Source: Carboxylicivirga sediminis
Lineage (GTDB): Bacteria > Bacteroidota > Bacteroidia > Bacteroidales > Marinilabiliaceae
Length of the DNA stretch: 64,000 nucleotides
Assembly: GCF_018156225.1 (NCBI RefSeq)
Contig: NZ_JAGTAR010000029.1
Span: 16,101-80,100, forward strand
Direction: 5' to 3'
Both the position numbers and the translations under genes were made by a program. Every line of letters starts with the position of its first letter. The first letter of the stretch is position 1. Of the stretch, positions 8,884 to 16,280 are shown in pieces. The notes beneath the pieces were generated by a model. The model was given only the letters and a program-made list of their open reading frames with translations, did no database searches and was not told where the DNA came from.

Positions 8884-8909
8884 CCGAAGAAGCACGTTTA
8901 CTTCTTCGG
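8884..8909 (-). terminator. Intrinsic terminator of the 8935-9879 lipoprotein gene
   Basis: A perfect 9-bp stem (CCGAAGAAG at 8884-8892, CTTCTTCGG at 8901-8909) with an 8-base loop. It is followed on the minus strand by CTTTTTC. It separates the lipoprotein from the FecI/FecR/receptor unit. Confidence 0.8.
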
Positions 8910-8934
8910 TCTTTATACGGAATCGGGAAATTGA

Positions 8935-9879
8935 TTATTGTCCGTTTTGATTTTGATTACGTTCTTGGCGGCGTTCACGCTTCCATTTACCTATTACAAA
9001 CTGCTCAGAACCTTCGGCTGTGGTCATGGTAGCAATGTTGTCGCATTCGCCATCGCCGTAGTTTATGGTGGCAAACTGAACACCATTCTTGTATAAAGCT
9101 ACCTCACCTGCAACAATCCAGCGGCAGCCACCTTTTTTAATCAGTCGGTTGGTGATTTCACGACGATAGCTGTTACCATCAGAATCCACGCATTCAACAT
9201 TACCCGTGATTTCAAATACATCATCAGTCGGGTCGAAAGGTGTAGCCATACCAGCTGACCAAACGCGTTCGTACTCAGCATAGCGGTCAATGGTTGTTCC
9301 GTCTTCCAATGTGAAAGTTAAGTCACGTACAATGGTCACTTTCATTTCATCAATCAGGAAGGTTTTTACAATGGTTCCTGAAATACCAACCCCATCAACA
9401 CTGAAATCCTGGAATGTGATGGTTCGGGTAGCTCCATTCACCAATCGCGAATCGGTTTGCACAATAACAATCACACCCGCAATGATACGTCCATTGGCCA
9501 GTTCAATGCCATCGCCGTAATCGAGTGTGATGGTGCGTGGCCAGCCGCCTTCTTCCTTTTCAATCAGAATACTGGGGCAAACACCCAGTTTATAACGCTC
9601 GCGGAAACGGTTGCGTGTTTGATCGCCACCTGCTTTAAGACTTGCATCTCCCTCTACCGCCATGGCTACTTCTGCAGCTTCATCGGTACCGGTAAACAGG
9701 TCAACTTCAAATTCGGCTGCTTCGGCCACATCATCCAGGGCCGCTTCGGTGGTCACAACCGATTCAGTAGTGGATTTCAGATCCACATCAGCCATTGGCA
9801 TATCGTCAATAATACTGTCGTTTTTATCGCAAGCTGCCAGGGCCGCCATAACTGCTAATGATAATAATACCTTTTTCAT
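8935..9879 (-). CDS. Lipoprotein of unknown function
   Basis: A 314-residue lipoprotein with lipobox ALAACD (lipidated Cys at residue 17). Residues 20-85 are acidic and low in complexity, rich in Glu, Ala, Thr and Val. The rest is predicted mostly beta, with ITLDYGDGIELANGRIIAGVIVI, TITFQDFSVDGVGISGTIVKTFL and a late INYGDGECDNIATMT; two Y-G-D-G motifs recur. The C-terminus is basic and Gln/Asn-rich (RERRQERNQNQNGQ). I do not recognise a named family, though similar lipoproteins with a repeated TxxYGDG motif are common in Bacteroidota. It lies between two divergent cell-surface signalling modules, with its own terminator. A link to either is possible but unsupported by sequence. Confidence 0.75.
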   Translation of the reverse strand: MKKVLLSLAVMAALAACDKNDSIIDDMPMADVDLKSTTESVVTTEAALDDVAEAAEFEVDLFTGTDEAAEVAMAVEGDASLKAGGDQTRNRFRERYKLGVCPSILIEKEEGGWPRTITLDYGDGIELANGRIIAGVIVIVQTDSRLVNGATRTITFQDFSVDGVGISGTIVKTFLIDEMKVTIVRDLTFTLEDGTTIDRYAEYERVWSAGMATPFDPTDDVFEITGNVECVDSDGNSYRREITNRLIKKGGCRWIVAGEVALYKNGVQFATINYGDGECDNIATMTTAEGSEQFVIGKWKRERRQERNQNQNGQ

Positions 9880-10098
9880 AACTTCTTTTTTTATGTGATT
9901 AGTTAATTTCTTAGTCTGAAGAGCTGTCAGCGTTCCGTTTGAATCCTGTTTAAAACGCTCTTACACTGACATACCGCATTAGAAGGAAACTACCCTACCA
10001 ATAATTTGAAGTTTTTTTGAAAAAAAATTTTAAGCATCAGTGCTTATGGATGATACAAACATATTTTCCCTAATTTTACCTCAGATATAAACCATCAC

Positions 10099-10674
10099 TT
10101 GGCACCTCAAACACATATAACGCACGACTGGAAAACCCGTGCCGGCTATGAGCAACTCTTTAATATGCATTATAGTCGTATGGTGGCCTATGCCTTTAAT
10201 TTTCTGAAAGAGCAGGAGGCTTCGGAGGAAGTTTGCCAGGAGGTGTTTTTTCAATTGTGGATCAACAGAGACAAAACAGAGATTAAAACAGCCATCAGCT
10301 CCTACTTGTACCGGGCTGTGCGTAACCGTTGTATTAATTTGATTAAGCACATTGCTATACGCGAAACCTACAAGCAGTATAACAGTGAGCAAATCGAAAA
10401 AAGTGATAATGATTTCACCGATACACTCACTGTTAGTGAATTAGACCAGAAAATAAGAAGTGCCATTGACCAAATGCCCCTTCAGCGCAAGAAAATATTT
10501 ATCATGAGTCGTTATGAGGAGATGACTTATAAGGAGATTGCCGATAAAATGGGATTATCAAAAAAAACGATAGAAAACCAAATGGGCAAGGCCCTGCAAT
10601 ACCTGCGGGAAGAGCTCAAGGATTATTTGCCTTTACTGCTCATCTTTTTTCAACAAATCATCAATGGCAAATAG
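10099..10674 (+). CDS. ECF sigma factor of the repeat-protein operon
   Basis: A 191-residue sigma-70 family protein. Region 2 is YEQLFNMHYSRMVAYAFNFLKEQEASEEVCQEVFFQLW (about 19-56); region 4 is IDQMPLQRKKIFIMSRYEEMTYKEIADKMGLSKKTIENQMGKALQYLREEL (about 123-173). The C-terminal tail LPLLLIFFQQII is hydrophobic, as in many Bacteroidota FecI-like factors. No ATG lies upstream of region 2, so a TTG start at 10099 is used; the first ATG (10165) would cut into region 2. It begins the unit sigma, FecR, STN-repeat protein and repeat paralogue. Confidence 0.88.
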   Translation: MAPQTHITHDWKTRAGYEQLFNMHYSRMVAYAFNFLKEQEASEEVCQEVFFQLWINRDKTEIKTAISSYLYRAVRNRCINLIKHIAIRETYKQYNSEQIEKSDNDFTDTLTVSELDQKIRSAIDQMPLQRKKIFIMSRYEEMTYKEIADKMGLSKKTIENQMGKALQYLREELKDYLPLLLIFFQQIINGK

Positions 10675-10743
10675 GGTTATGGAACTAATAAAATGTCATA
10701 TTAATAAGCTAAATGAAAGGCAAGGTCAGATTGCTTAAACTAT

Positions 10744-11748
10744 ATGCAGAATGAACCAACACATATCACCATCGACCTGTTAACCAGGTTTCTGCTTGGC
10801 GAGGTATCGCATGATGAGCAGCTGATGGTCATCAAGTGGCTGGAGGATAACCCGGCCAACCAGTCTGCGTTTGACCAATTGGAAGCTACATGGCTAAAGA
10901 GTGGTGAGCTAAATCCTGCCCCACTGCCGGTTGATGTGCCTAATGCCTGGAACACCCTTGAAAAACGCCTTGATGAGCATGACCAGAAGAAAACCATACG
11001 TCGCTTTCTGAATCCGGCAATTTATGCGGCCGCCTCCATTGCGCTGATTGTTTTACTGTTTAACATCTTCAAGCAGGAAGCTGATGTGCATCAACCATTT
11101 ATTGTCAGCAATCAAACCACCACAAGCAAAACCGACACTCTGCCTGATGGCTCCATCGTAACGCTTAACCAGGGCAGCCAACTAAGTTACCTGAGCCAGG
11201 CTGAGGACATGCACCGCCATATGGAACTGCAAGGCGAAGCCTTTTTTGATGTGGTACGCGATACCCTTCGGCCATTTATTGTGAAAGCTGGTATGGGTGG
11301 CATCCGGGTGCTGGGAACACGTTTTAATGTAAAAGTCACCAATTCAAGCAATGTAACGGTAGATGTGGAGTCGGGCTTGGTGGAACTGTTCTACCCTGTT
11401 GTATCATCAGGCGATACTTTGCGTTTAGAGCTGAAAGCCGGTGAGCGCGGCATCCTCTCGCATACGCAACAAAACCTAAGAAGTACAACATCGACACCTT
11501 CTTCACTCTTTTGGAAAGATAGAACCCTGCTGTTTAAAAACAAGCCCCTGCAAGAGGTTTTTAAAGTACTGGAGCAAAGCTACGACGTGCACATAAATTG
11601 TAACGATAACAACATAAATCTGACCAACCTGACCGCTACTTTTAAAGATAAAGAGGTACACGAGGTGCTGGATGTGATAGCCGCTACCTTTGATATTGTC
11701 TACGAACAACAAGGTCAGACCTACCGAATATACAAAGCTCAAAAATGA
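10744..11748 (+). CDS. FecR family anti-sigma factor of the repeat-protein operon
   Basis: A 334-residue protein. The N-terminal part resembles DUF4880 (LTRFLLGEVSHDEQLMVIKWLEDNPANQSAFDQLEATW, about 13-50). One membrane helix follows (about 92-109, AIYAAASIALIVLLFNIF), then the FecR domain (TLPDGSIVTLNQGSQLSYL, MELQGEAFFDVV, IRVLGTRFNVKV) and C-terminal DUF4974 (LFKNKPLQEVFKVLEQSYDVHINC to DIVYEQQGQTYRIYK). It should couple a periplasmic signal to the sigma factor 69 bases upstream. The stop overlaps the next gene by 4 bases (ATGA), so it is co-translated with the STN-repeat protein, taking the place where a TonB receptor normally lies. Confidence 0.92.
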   Translation: MQNEPTHITIDLLTRFLLGEVSHDEQLMVIKWLEDNPANQSAFDQLEATWLKSGELNPAPLPVDVPNAWNTLEKRLDEHDQKKTIRRFLNPAIYAAASIALIVLLFNIFKQEADVHQPFIVSNQTTTSKTDTLPDGSIVTLNQGSQLSYLSQAEDMHRHMELQGEAFFDVVRDTLRPFIVKAGMGGIRVLGTRFNVKVTNSSNVTVDVESGLVELFYPVVSSGDTLRLELKAGERGILSHTQQNLRSTTSTPSSLFWKDRTLLFKNKPLQEVFKVLEQSYDVHINCNDNNINLTNLTATFKDKEVHEVLDVIAATFDIVYEQQGQTYRIYKAQK

Positions 11749-13526
11749 AGCAATTCCTTTTCAGCCTCCTAATATGGTTTATACCTCTGGTTATAACGGG
11801 TCAAAACTATCTGGAAATGCCTGTCACAATGCAGTTGCAGGATGAGCCTTTAGCACAGGTTTTAACTGAACTGGAGAGCCAGCTAGATTTCAATTTTTCG
11901 TATGAGGCACAGCTATTTGATGCGAATCGACGGGTAAGCATTCATGCCAACAAAAGCCCATTGAAAAAGGTACTAAAATCCACACTTGGCAATAGATACA
12001 ACTTTAAAGTAGTTGGCACGCATGTGATTATCCAAAGAACTCTGGCACCACTTGATAAGCGAGCCGATAAATTTAGCTTTTCGGGGCAGGTGGTAGGACC
12101 GGATAACCAACCCCTTGAAAATGCCATTGTATACGAAGCCAACCGCCAGCAGGCTACTTTCACCAGTACGGATGGCTACTACCAACTGAACTTTCGGGAT
12201 AAGGAGCACCCTGTGGCTTTAAGCATCAGCCACATTGGTTTTCGCGACACGGTTATTTATGTGAGTAAAGGGCAGATGCAGCAAGTACGCATCATTCCCT
12301 TACCCGAACAACGGATACTGCCCAGTAACTTTAGTCCGATGGAAACGCGCAGTACTACTACTCTGTTCGGCCAGCATCAATTAACAGGCATAAGCGATAT
12401 TGGTCTGGCTAAATTTATGGTGAATGACGAAGCCCTGTACGTTTCCAACAACCTAAACGTGTTCAACTGGCAACGAGCGCAGGTATCGCTTCTGCCCTAT
12501 GTGGGTACCAACGATTTAATGAACGGCTTAACAACCAATAATGCTTCATTTAATGTTATTGCAGGCTATACAGCCCAAATAGAAGGCGTTGAGTTTGGGG
12601 CAGTCTCCAACTTTATTCAAAACAGTGTTTATGGATTTCAGGCTGGAGGCATTAGTAATGTCGTTGGTAAGCACGTGAGTGGGCTTCAGGCAGCGGGTAT
12701 TACCAATGTTGTACTGGGTAATATGGAAGGTGGCCAGGCCAGTGGCGTTATCAACCGTGTTAAAGGGCACCACAACGGTATAATGGCAGCGGGTGTTATC
12801 AACATCACCGAAGGCAATAACCACTATCCATCATCCAAAGGCATAAACGCGCAGGTATCGGGACTGACGAACCTTCACCTCAAAGACACAGCCAACCTGC
12901 AGATTTCATCAGTATGGAATCAAGCCGAACACATCAATGGCGCTCAGATAAGCGCCCTGGTCAACTACACCAAAAAACTAAACGGCGTGCAAATTGGTAT
13001 TGTTAATATTGCCGACACGCTTGAAACCGGTGTCCCCATTGGTTTAATCAACATTGTGAAATATGGCTACCATGCCATCGAGTTTTCAACCAACGAGCTC
13101 TTCCGCTATAATGTAGCGTTTAAAACAGGTGGCAATCATCTGTATAGTTTTTTAAACGCGAGCTTTGATAACTACATCGGTGCGGGCTATGGATTTGGCT
13201 ACATCACCAACTATAATCGTAAAACATCATTTAATATAGACGTTTATGGGGCGGCCCTAATGGACCCCAATGCAGAAACAAATTCATACATGGGTACACT
13301 ATACCGTGCACAACTAGGAATTAATTACCTTGTATTTAAACACTTTACCATTTCGACTGGTCCGGCTTTTAACTTCTTTACCTTGTTTAAAGATACAGGC
13401 AGCGAGCCCCCTGCCGAATTGAACAGGCCTTCGGGGATGTATTATGGCGGCTATTTTCTTGAGAAAGCCATCAGTACTCAATCGAATCAACACTGGATTG
13501 GCTGGCATATGAGTGTCAGGTTTTAA
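11745..13526 (+). CDS. STN and carboxypeptidase-like protein with a Gly/Asn surface-repeat domain instead of a TonB receptor barrel
   Basis: A 593-residue exported protein. Signal peptide (1-19), STN domain (about 24-85, MQLQDEPLAQVLTELESQLDFNFSYEA to VSIHANKSPLKKVLKSTL), carboxypeptidase regulatory-like domain (about 107-185), then no plug. From about 235 to 440 it carries a repeat of roughly 20-22 residues of the form G-x-Q-A-G-G-I-S-N-V-V, e.g. VYGFQAGGISNVVG, VSGLQAAGITNVV, LNGVQIGIVNIAD. The last 150 residues look like paired beta strands with aromatic ends. The repeat resembles the Leptospira LA_2272-type surface repeat by my recollection. By domain logic the STN part would talk to the FecR encoded just upstream, while the repeat part faces the ligand or surface. 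Export and STN are firm; the function is unknown. Confidence 0.8.
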   Translation: MKQFLFSLLIWFIPLVITGQNYLEMPVTMQLQDEPLAQVLTELESQLDFNFSYEAQLFDANRRVSIHANKSPLKKVLKSTLGNRYNFKVVGTHVIIQRTLAPLDKRADKFSFSGQVVGPDNQPLENAIVYEANRQQATFTSTDGYYQLNFRDKEHPVALSISHIGFRDTVIYVSKGQMQQVRIIPLPEQRILPSNFSPMETRSTTTLFGQHQLTGISDIGLAKFMVNDEALYVSNNLNVFNWQRAQVSLLPYVGTNDLMNGLTTNNASFNVIAGYTAQIEGVEFGAVSNFIQNSVYGFQAGGISNVVGKHVSGLQAAGITNVVLGNMEGGQASGVINRVKGHHNGIMAAGVINITEGNNHYPSSKGINAQVSGLTNLHLKDTANLQISSVWNQAEHINGAQISALVNYTKKLNGVQIGIVNIADTLETGVPIGLINIVKYGYHAIEFSTNELFRYNVAFKTGGNHLYSFLNASFDNYIGAGYGFGYITNYNRKTSFNIDVYGAALMDPNAETNSYMGTLYRAQLGINYLVFKHFTISTGPAFNFFTLFKDTGSEPPAELNRPSGMYYGGYFLEKAISTQSNQHWIGWHMSVRF

Positions 13527-13777
13527 ACCATCGAGAACATGCTATTTCAACTGATAGTGCAAATATGTAGTACATTTTTGTCAATTAAATTGACATATCA
13601 AACACTATTACACATTTAATTATCAACCACGTAAACACACTCATCCATACTTAAAGACGTGTAGAATCTTATTAAATCAAGCCCTTCAAATAAAATTTAC
13701 TTTTTTTCATTTACCGAATGGGGGTACCCCTTGTAATGCTTGTCATCCTGTTGTTAAAACAAAATAGCAACAAAAGA

Positions 13778-14890
13778 ATGATACAGATGACAACAAAACT
13801 TATGACCCTGACAGTGGCACTATTACTGATTGTAACAGGTATAAAAGCTCAGGAAGAAAAAAAGGTGGCCACCGCCCAGGTATCCTTTGCCTATCCTTTA
13901 GGAACCAATGGACATGGCTCCATGCACATTGCCAATAAATATTCATTCAACATTCTGTATGGCGTCAACGGCGGCGTTAAACAATTTGAATTGGGTGGAA
14001 TTGGCAACCAAAACATGGGCGATGTGAGTGGCGTGCAGATTGGTGGCCTGGTAAATATCACCAATGGTTCGAGCAATGGCGCCATCATTAGTGGTATTGC
14101 CAATATTACCTCTCAATCGGCCAATGGCTTGCATCTGGCAGGCATCACCAACTATACGCAGGAAAATGCCAATGGGGCTCAAATAGCCGGTATTGCAAAC
14201 GTTAATGGTGGCACATCCAATGGCCTGATGCTATCAGGCCTGGCCAATGGGGCGGTGGATGATATGACTGGTGCTCAGATTGGGTTTATAAACACAGCAC
14301 ATCAATCGATGAATGGTTTCCAGCTGGGTTTTATCAACTTCGCCAATAAAATGAAGGGCTTTCAGCTGGGATTTATTAACGTTGCCGATAGCCTGGATGG
14401 GGCAGCACTCGGTTTCATCAGCATTGCCAAAAACGGCTACTATGCTTTTGAAGCCACCAACAGTGAAGTGATGTACGCAAACCTGAGCTACAAAATGGGA
14501 AAGACACAGTTATATAATATCTATACGATGGGTTACAGCCAATACAGGCAAAAGGATGTATACAGCTACGGTGTAGGTTTAGGTACCCTCATTTCTTTAC
14601 ACAAGCGCCATGCCCTGGCCATTGAAGGCGTAACCAATCACATTGCTTACGACAACGACTGGGACGAGCTGAACCTGTTGAATAAGCTGAACCTGACCTA
14701 CCAGTTCCACATTACCAAGCGCATTTCTCTGATTGGTGGTCCGTCGCTTAACTTTTACATCACAGACCAGAAGGTAGGCAGCAAATATGGTACTCTGGAT
14801 ATGCCTTCAACCATTTGGGAACATGAGGGTAACCGCAATGGACAATATATGTGGATAGGTTATAATGTGGGTGTTAATATCCGTCTGTAA
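13778..14890 (+). CDS. Exported Gly/Asn surface-repeat protein, tandem paralogue of the preceding gene
   Basis: About 370 residues from ATG 13778. The frame is open to an earlier ATG at 13718, but 13778 or 13787 puts a clean signal peptide (MTTKLMTLTVALLLIVTGIKAQ) at the N-terminus. It lacks STN and carboxypeptidase-like domains. It has about eight repeats of the same kind as its neighbour, e.g. VSGVQIGGLVNIT, ANGLHLAGITNYT, ANGAQIAGIANVN, MNGFQLGFINFAN, MKGFQLGFINVAD. The C-terminal half matches the neighbour in outline (KNGYYAFEATNSEVMYANLSYK against KYGYHAIEFSTNELFRYNVAFK), showing duplication. A 250-base gap separates them, so it may have its own promoter. Probably outer-membrane or surface located. 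Confidence 0.78.
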   Translation: MIQMTTKLMTLTVALLLIVTGIKAQEEKKVATAQVSFAYPLGTNGHGSMHIANKYSFNILYGVNGGVKQFELGGIGNQNMGDVSGVQIGGLVNITNGSSNGAIISGIANITSQSANGLHLAGITNYTQENANGAQIAGIANVNGGTSNGLMLSGLANGAVDDMTGAQIGFINTAHQSMNGFQLGFINFANKMKGFQLGFINVADSLDGAALGFISIAKNGYYAFEATNSEVMYANLSYKMGKTQLYNIYTMGYSQYRQKDVYSYGVGLGTLISLHKRHALAIEGVTNHIAYDNDWDELNLLNKLNLTYQFHITKRISLIGGPSLNFYITDQKVGSKYGTLDMPSTIWEHEGNRNGQYMWIGYNVGVNIRL

Positions 14891-14928
14891 GCAACCCCCT
14901 AATATTACAACAAAAAAAATCTAACTGG

Positions 14929-14987
14929 GAGGAAGTACCCGCATGTATCCCAAAACACTCAACTACACCATGCTACAGTACTTCCTC
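14929..14987 (+). terminator. Nested inverted repeat after the repeat-protein operon, possible terminator
   Basis: A 10-bp perfect outer stem (GAGGAAGTAC at 14929-14938, GTACTTCCTC at 14978-14987) encloses a 5-bp inner stem (GCATG 14941-14945, CATGC 14969-14973). Only a weak T-rich tail (TTGCTCTTT) follows. It could terminate the plus-strand operon or be a structured RNA element. Confidence 0.4.
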
Positions 14988-15083
14988 TTGCTCTTTGACA
15001 CTCATGAAATGAAACCTGCATAAGGAGAAGATTTGACTGGCAGCGTGGCACATACCTATATTAATGATTATAATTTTTTGATA

Positions 15084-16133
15084 TTACGGCCTCTTACCTG
15101 ATGAGTTATCGCCGCTTATAATGTTAGAAACAACTTTGTAACGCGGGAACTGGTCAAAGCATATTTTAGCAAATACAGTTAAAGGAATTGATAAGATTAG
15201 ACCCGGAATGCCCCAAATATAACCCCATAACATTAGCATAATCAGGATAACAATAACATTGACTGAGAACGTCTTACCCATAAAAACAGGTTCAAGTACA
15301 CCCCCCATCAAGCCTTGAACTGCAATTATAGACACTATAAAAAACAGCAATGTGCCACTTTGGTCCAACTCTACTAAGGCGAATAAGGCTAATAACACTA
15401 CCGAAATAATGGAGCCAATCATTTGAACAAAGTTTATGGCAAAGGCAAACAAGCCCCAAAAAATTGGGAAACTAACATTGAAAAAGACACAGGCCAAGCT
15501 AAAACCAATACCTGTGAGCAAACTGATAAAAAATTTTACTTGTACAAACTTAATGATGTCCTTCTCAACTTGGCGAAAGGCCTTTACAGATGAATACCTT
15601 ACCTTGAATAAGGTTGAATTCAAGAGTTTCTCAAAATTCATAGTTCCGGAAAGCAACAGTATGACAAAGAAGGCGGTTGTTAAGGTTAAAGACAAAGCAT
15701 TCCCAATGAAATCGATGGTCACGCCAATATTACTCAGCATGTTATTATTCTTAAAATAATGACTGAAGACTGATTCTCCTTGAACACGTGTGATGCCAAA
15801 GAAATCTTCAACCGAAACTATAACACCGACCAACTTTTCTTCAGCCGTTTTGAAAAAAGTACTATCAGCAGATAGTATCTCCTGACTGGATAATTTAATT
15901 AGCTCACCACCTACTTTGAATACACCTGTTATCACTATAATTACCAAGAGTAAACTAACAGTTTTAGGCACTCTTTTTTTGGCAAGCCAGCGCATTATTG
16001 GCAAAAATAAGAGTGAGATAAACATAGCCAATACCAATGGTATAAATATAAAAGACAGTACTTTAAGTAAGTAAAAAATAAAAGGAATGACTATAATTAA
16101 CAATAATGTGTTCGTTGTTTTAAGGTCGTTCAT
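15084..16133 (-). CDS. AI-2E family transporter (PerM-like membrane protein)
   Basis: A 349-residue polytopic membrane protein. There are paired N-terminal helices (TLLLIIVIPFIFYLL and VLSFIFIPLVLAMFISLLFLPIMRWLAKKRVPKTVSLLLVIIVITGVFKVG), a soluble middle part, then a helix cluster with GLFAFAINFVQMIGSIISVVLLALFALVE, GGVLEPVFMGKTFSVNVIVILIMLMLWGYIWGIPGLILSIPLTVFAKI. The GxxLEPxxMG and W-G-x-x-W-G-I-P-G motifs are hallmarks of the family. Members export small molecules or ions; autoinducer-2 export is documented for some only. It stands alone, 147 bases downstream of the dcp gene, whose terminator lies between. Confidence 0.88.
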   Translation of the reverse strand: MNDLKTTNTLLLIIVIPFIFYLLKVLSFIFIPLVLAMFISLLFLPIMRWLAKKRVPKTVSLLLVIIVITGVFKVGGELIKLSSQEILSADSTFFKTAEEKLVGVIVSVEDFFGITRVQGESVFSHYFKNNNMLSNIGVTIDFIGNALSLTLTTAFFVILLLSGTMNFEKLLNSTLFKVRYSSVKAFRQVEKDIIKFVQVKFFISLLTGIGFSLACVFFNVSFPIFWGLFAFAINFVQMIGSIISVVLLALFALVELDQSGTLLFFIVSIIAVQGLMGGVLEPVFMGKTFSVNVIVILIMLMLWGYIWGIPGLILSIPLTVFAKICFDQFPRYKVVSNIISGDNSSGKRP

Positions 16134-16218
16134 CGTAATGCTTCTAAAATTGATTAGTAATGGTTATTGCAAAGATATGTTAATAAAGCATGGTTTTGAC
16201 AAAAACAAAGGGCGTAAA

Positions 16219-16253
16219 AAAAGCGGCTACCCCATTACAAAGTAGCCGCTTTT
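16219..16253 (-). terminator. Intrinsic terminator of the M3 peptidase gene
   Basis: A perfect 12-bp stem (AAAAGCGGCTAC 16219-16230, GTAGCCGCTTTT 16242-16253) with an 11-base loop. It sits 28 bases past the dcp stop on the minus strand and is followed on that strand by a TTACGCC sequence after a T run within the stem. Confidence 0.8.
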
Positions 16254-16280
16254 GTTGTTATTGATTGGATATGAGAGCGC

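Noticed and set aside
9457..9858. Plus-strand 133-residue frame over the 8935-9879 lipoprotein gene
   Set aside because: Antisense shadow of a gene with a clear lipobox and a terminator.
10678..10710. TTATGGAAC upstream of the second FecR gene as another copy of the element
   Set aside because: It shares only the first box; no GCATCC follows at 13 bases.
13721..13730. GGGGTACCCC palindrome as an operator
   Set aside because: A 10-base G/C palindrome alone is too short, and it lies inside an optional part of the open frame.
13716..13750. A third copy of the ECF-type element before the repeat paralogue (CATCCTG at 13744)
   Set aside because: The CATCCT word is about 30 bases before the start, but there is no TATGGAAT box at the right distance, so it is chance.
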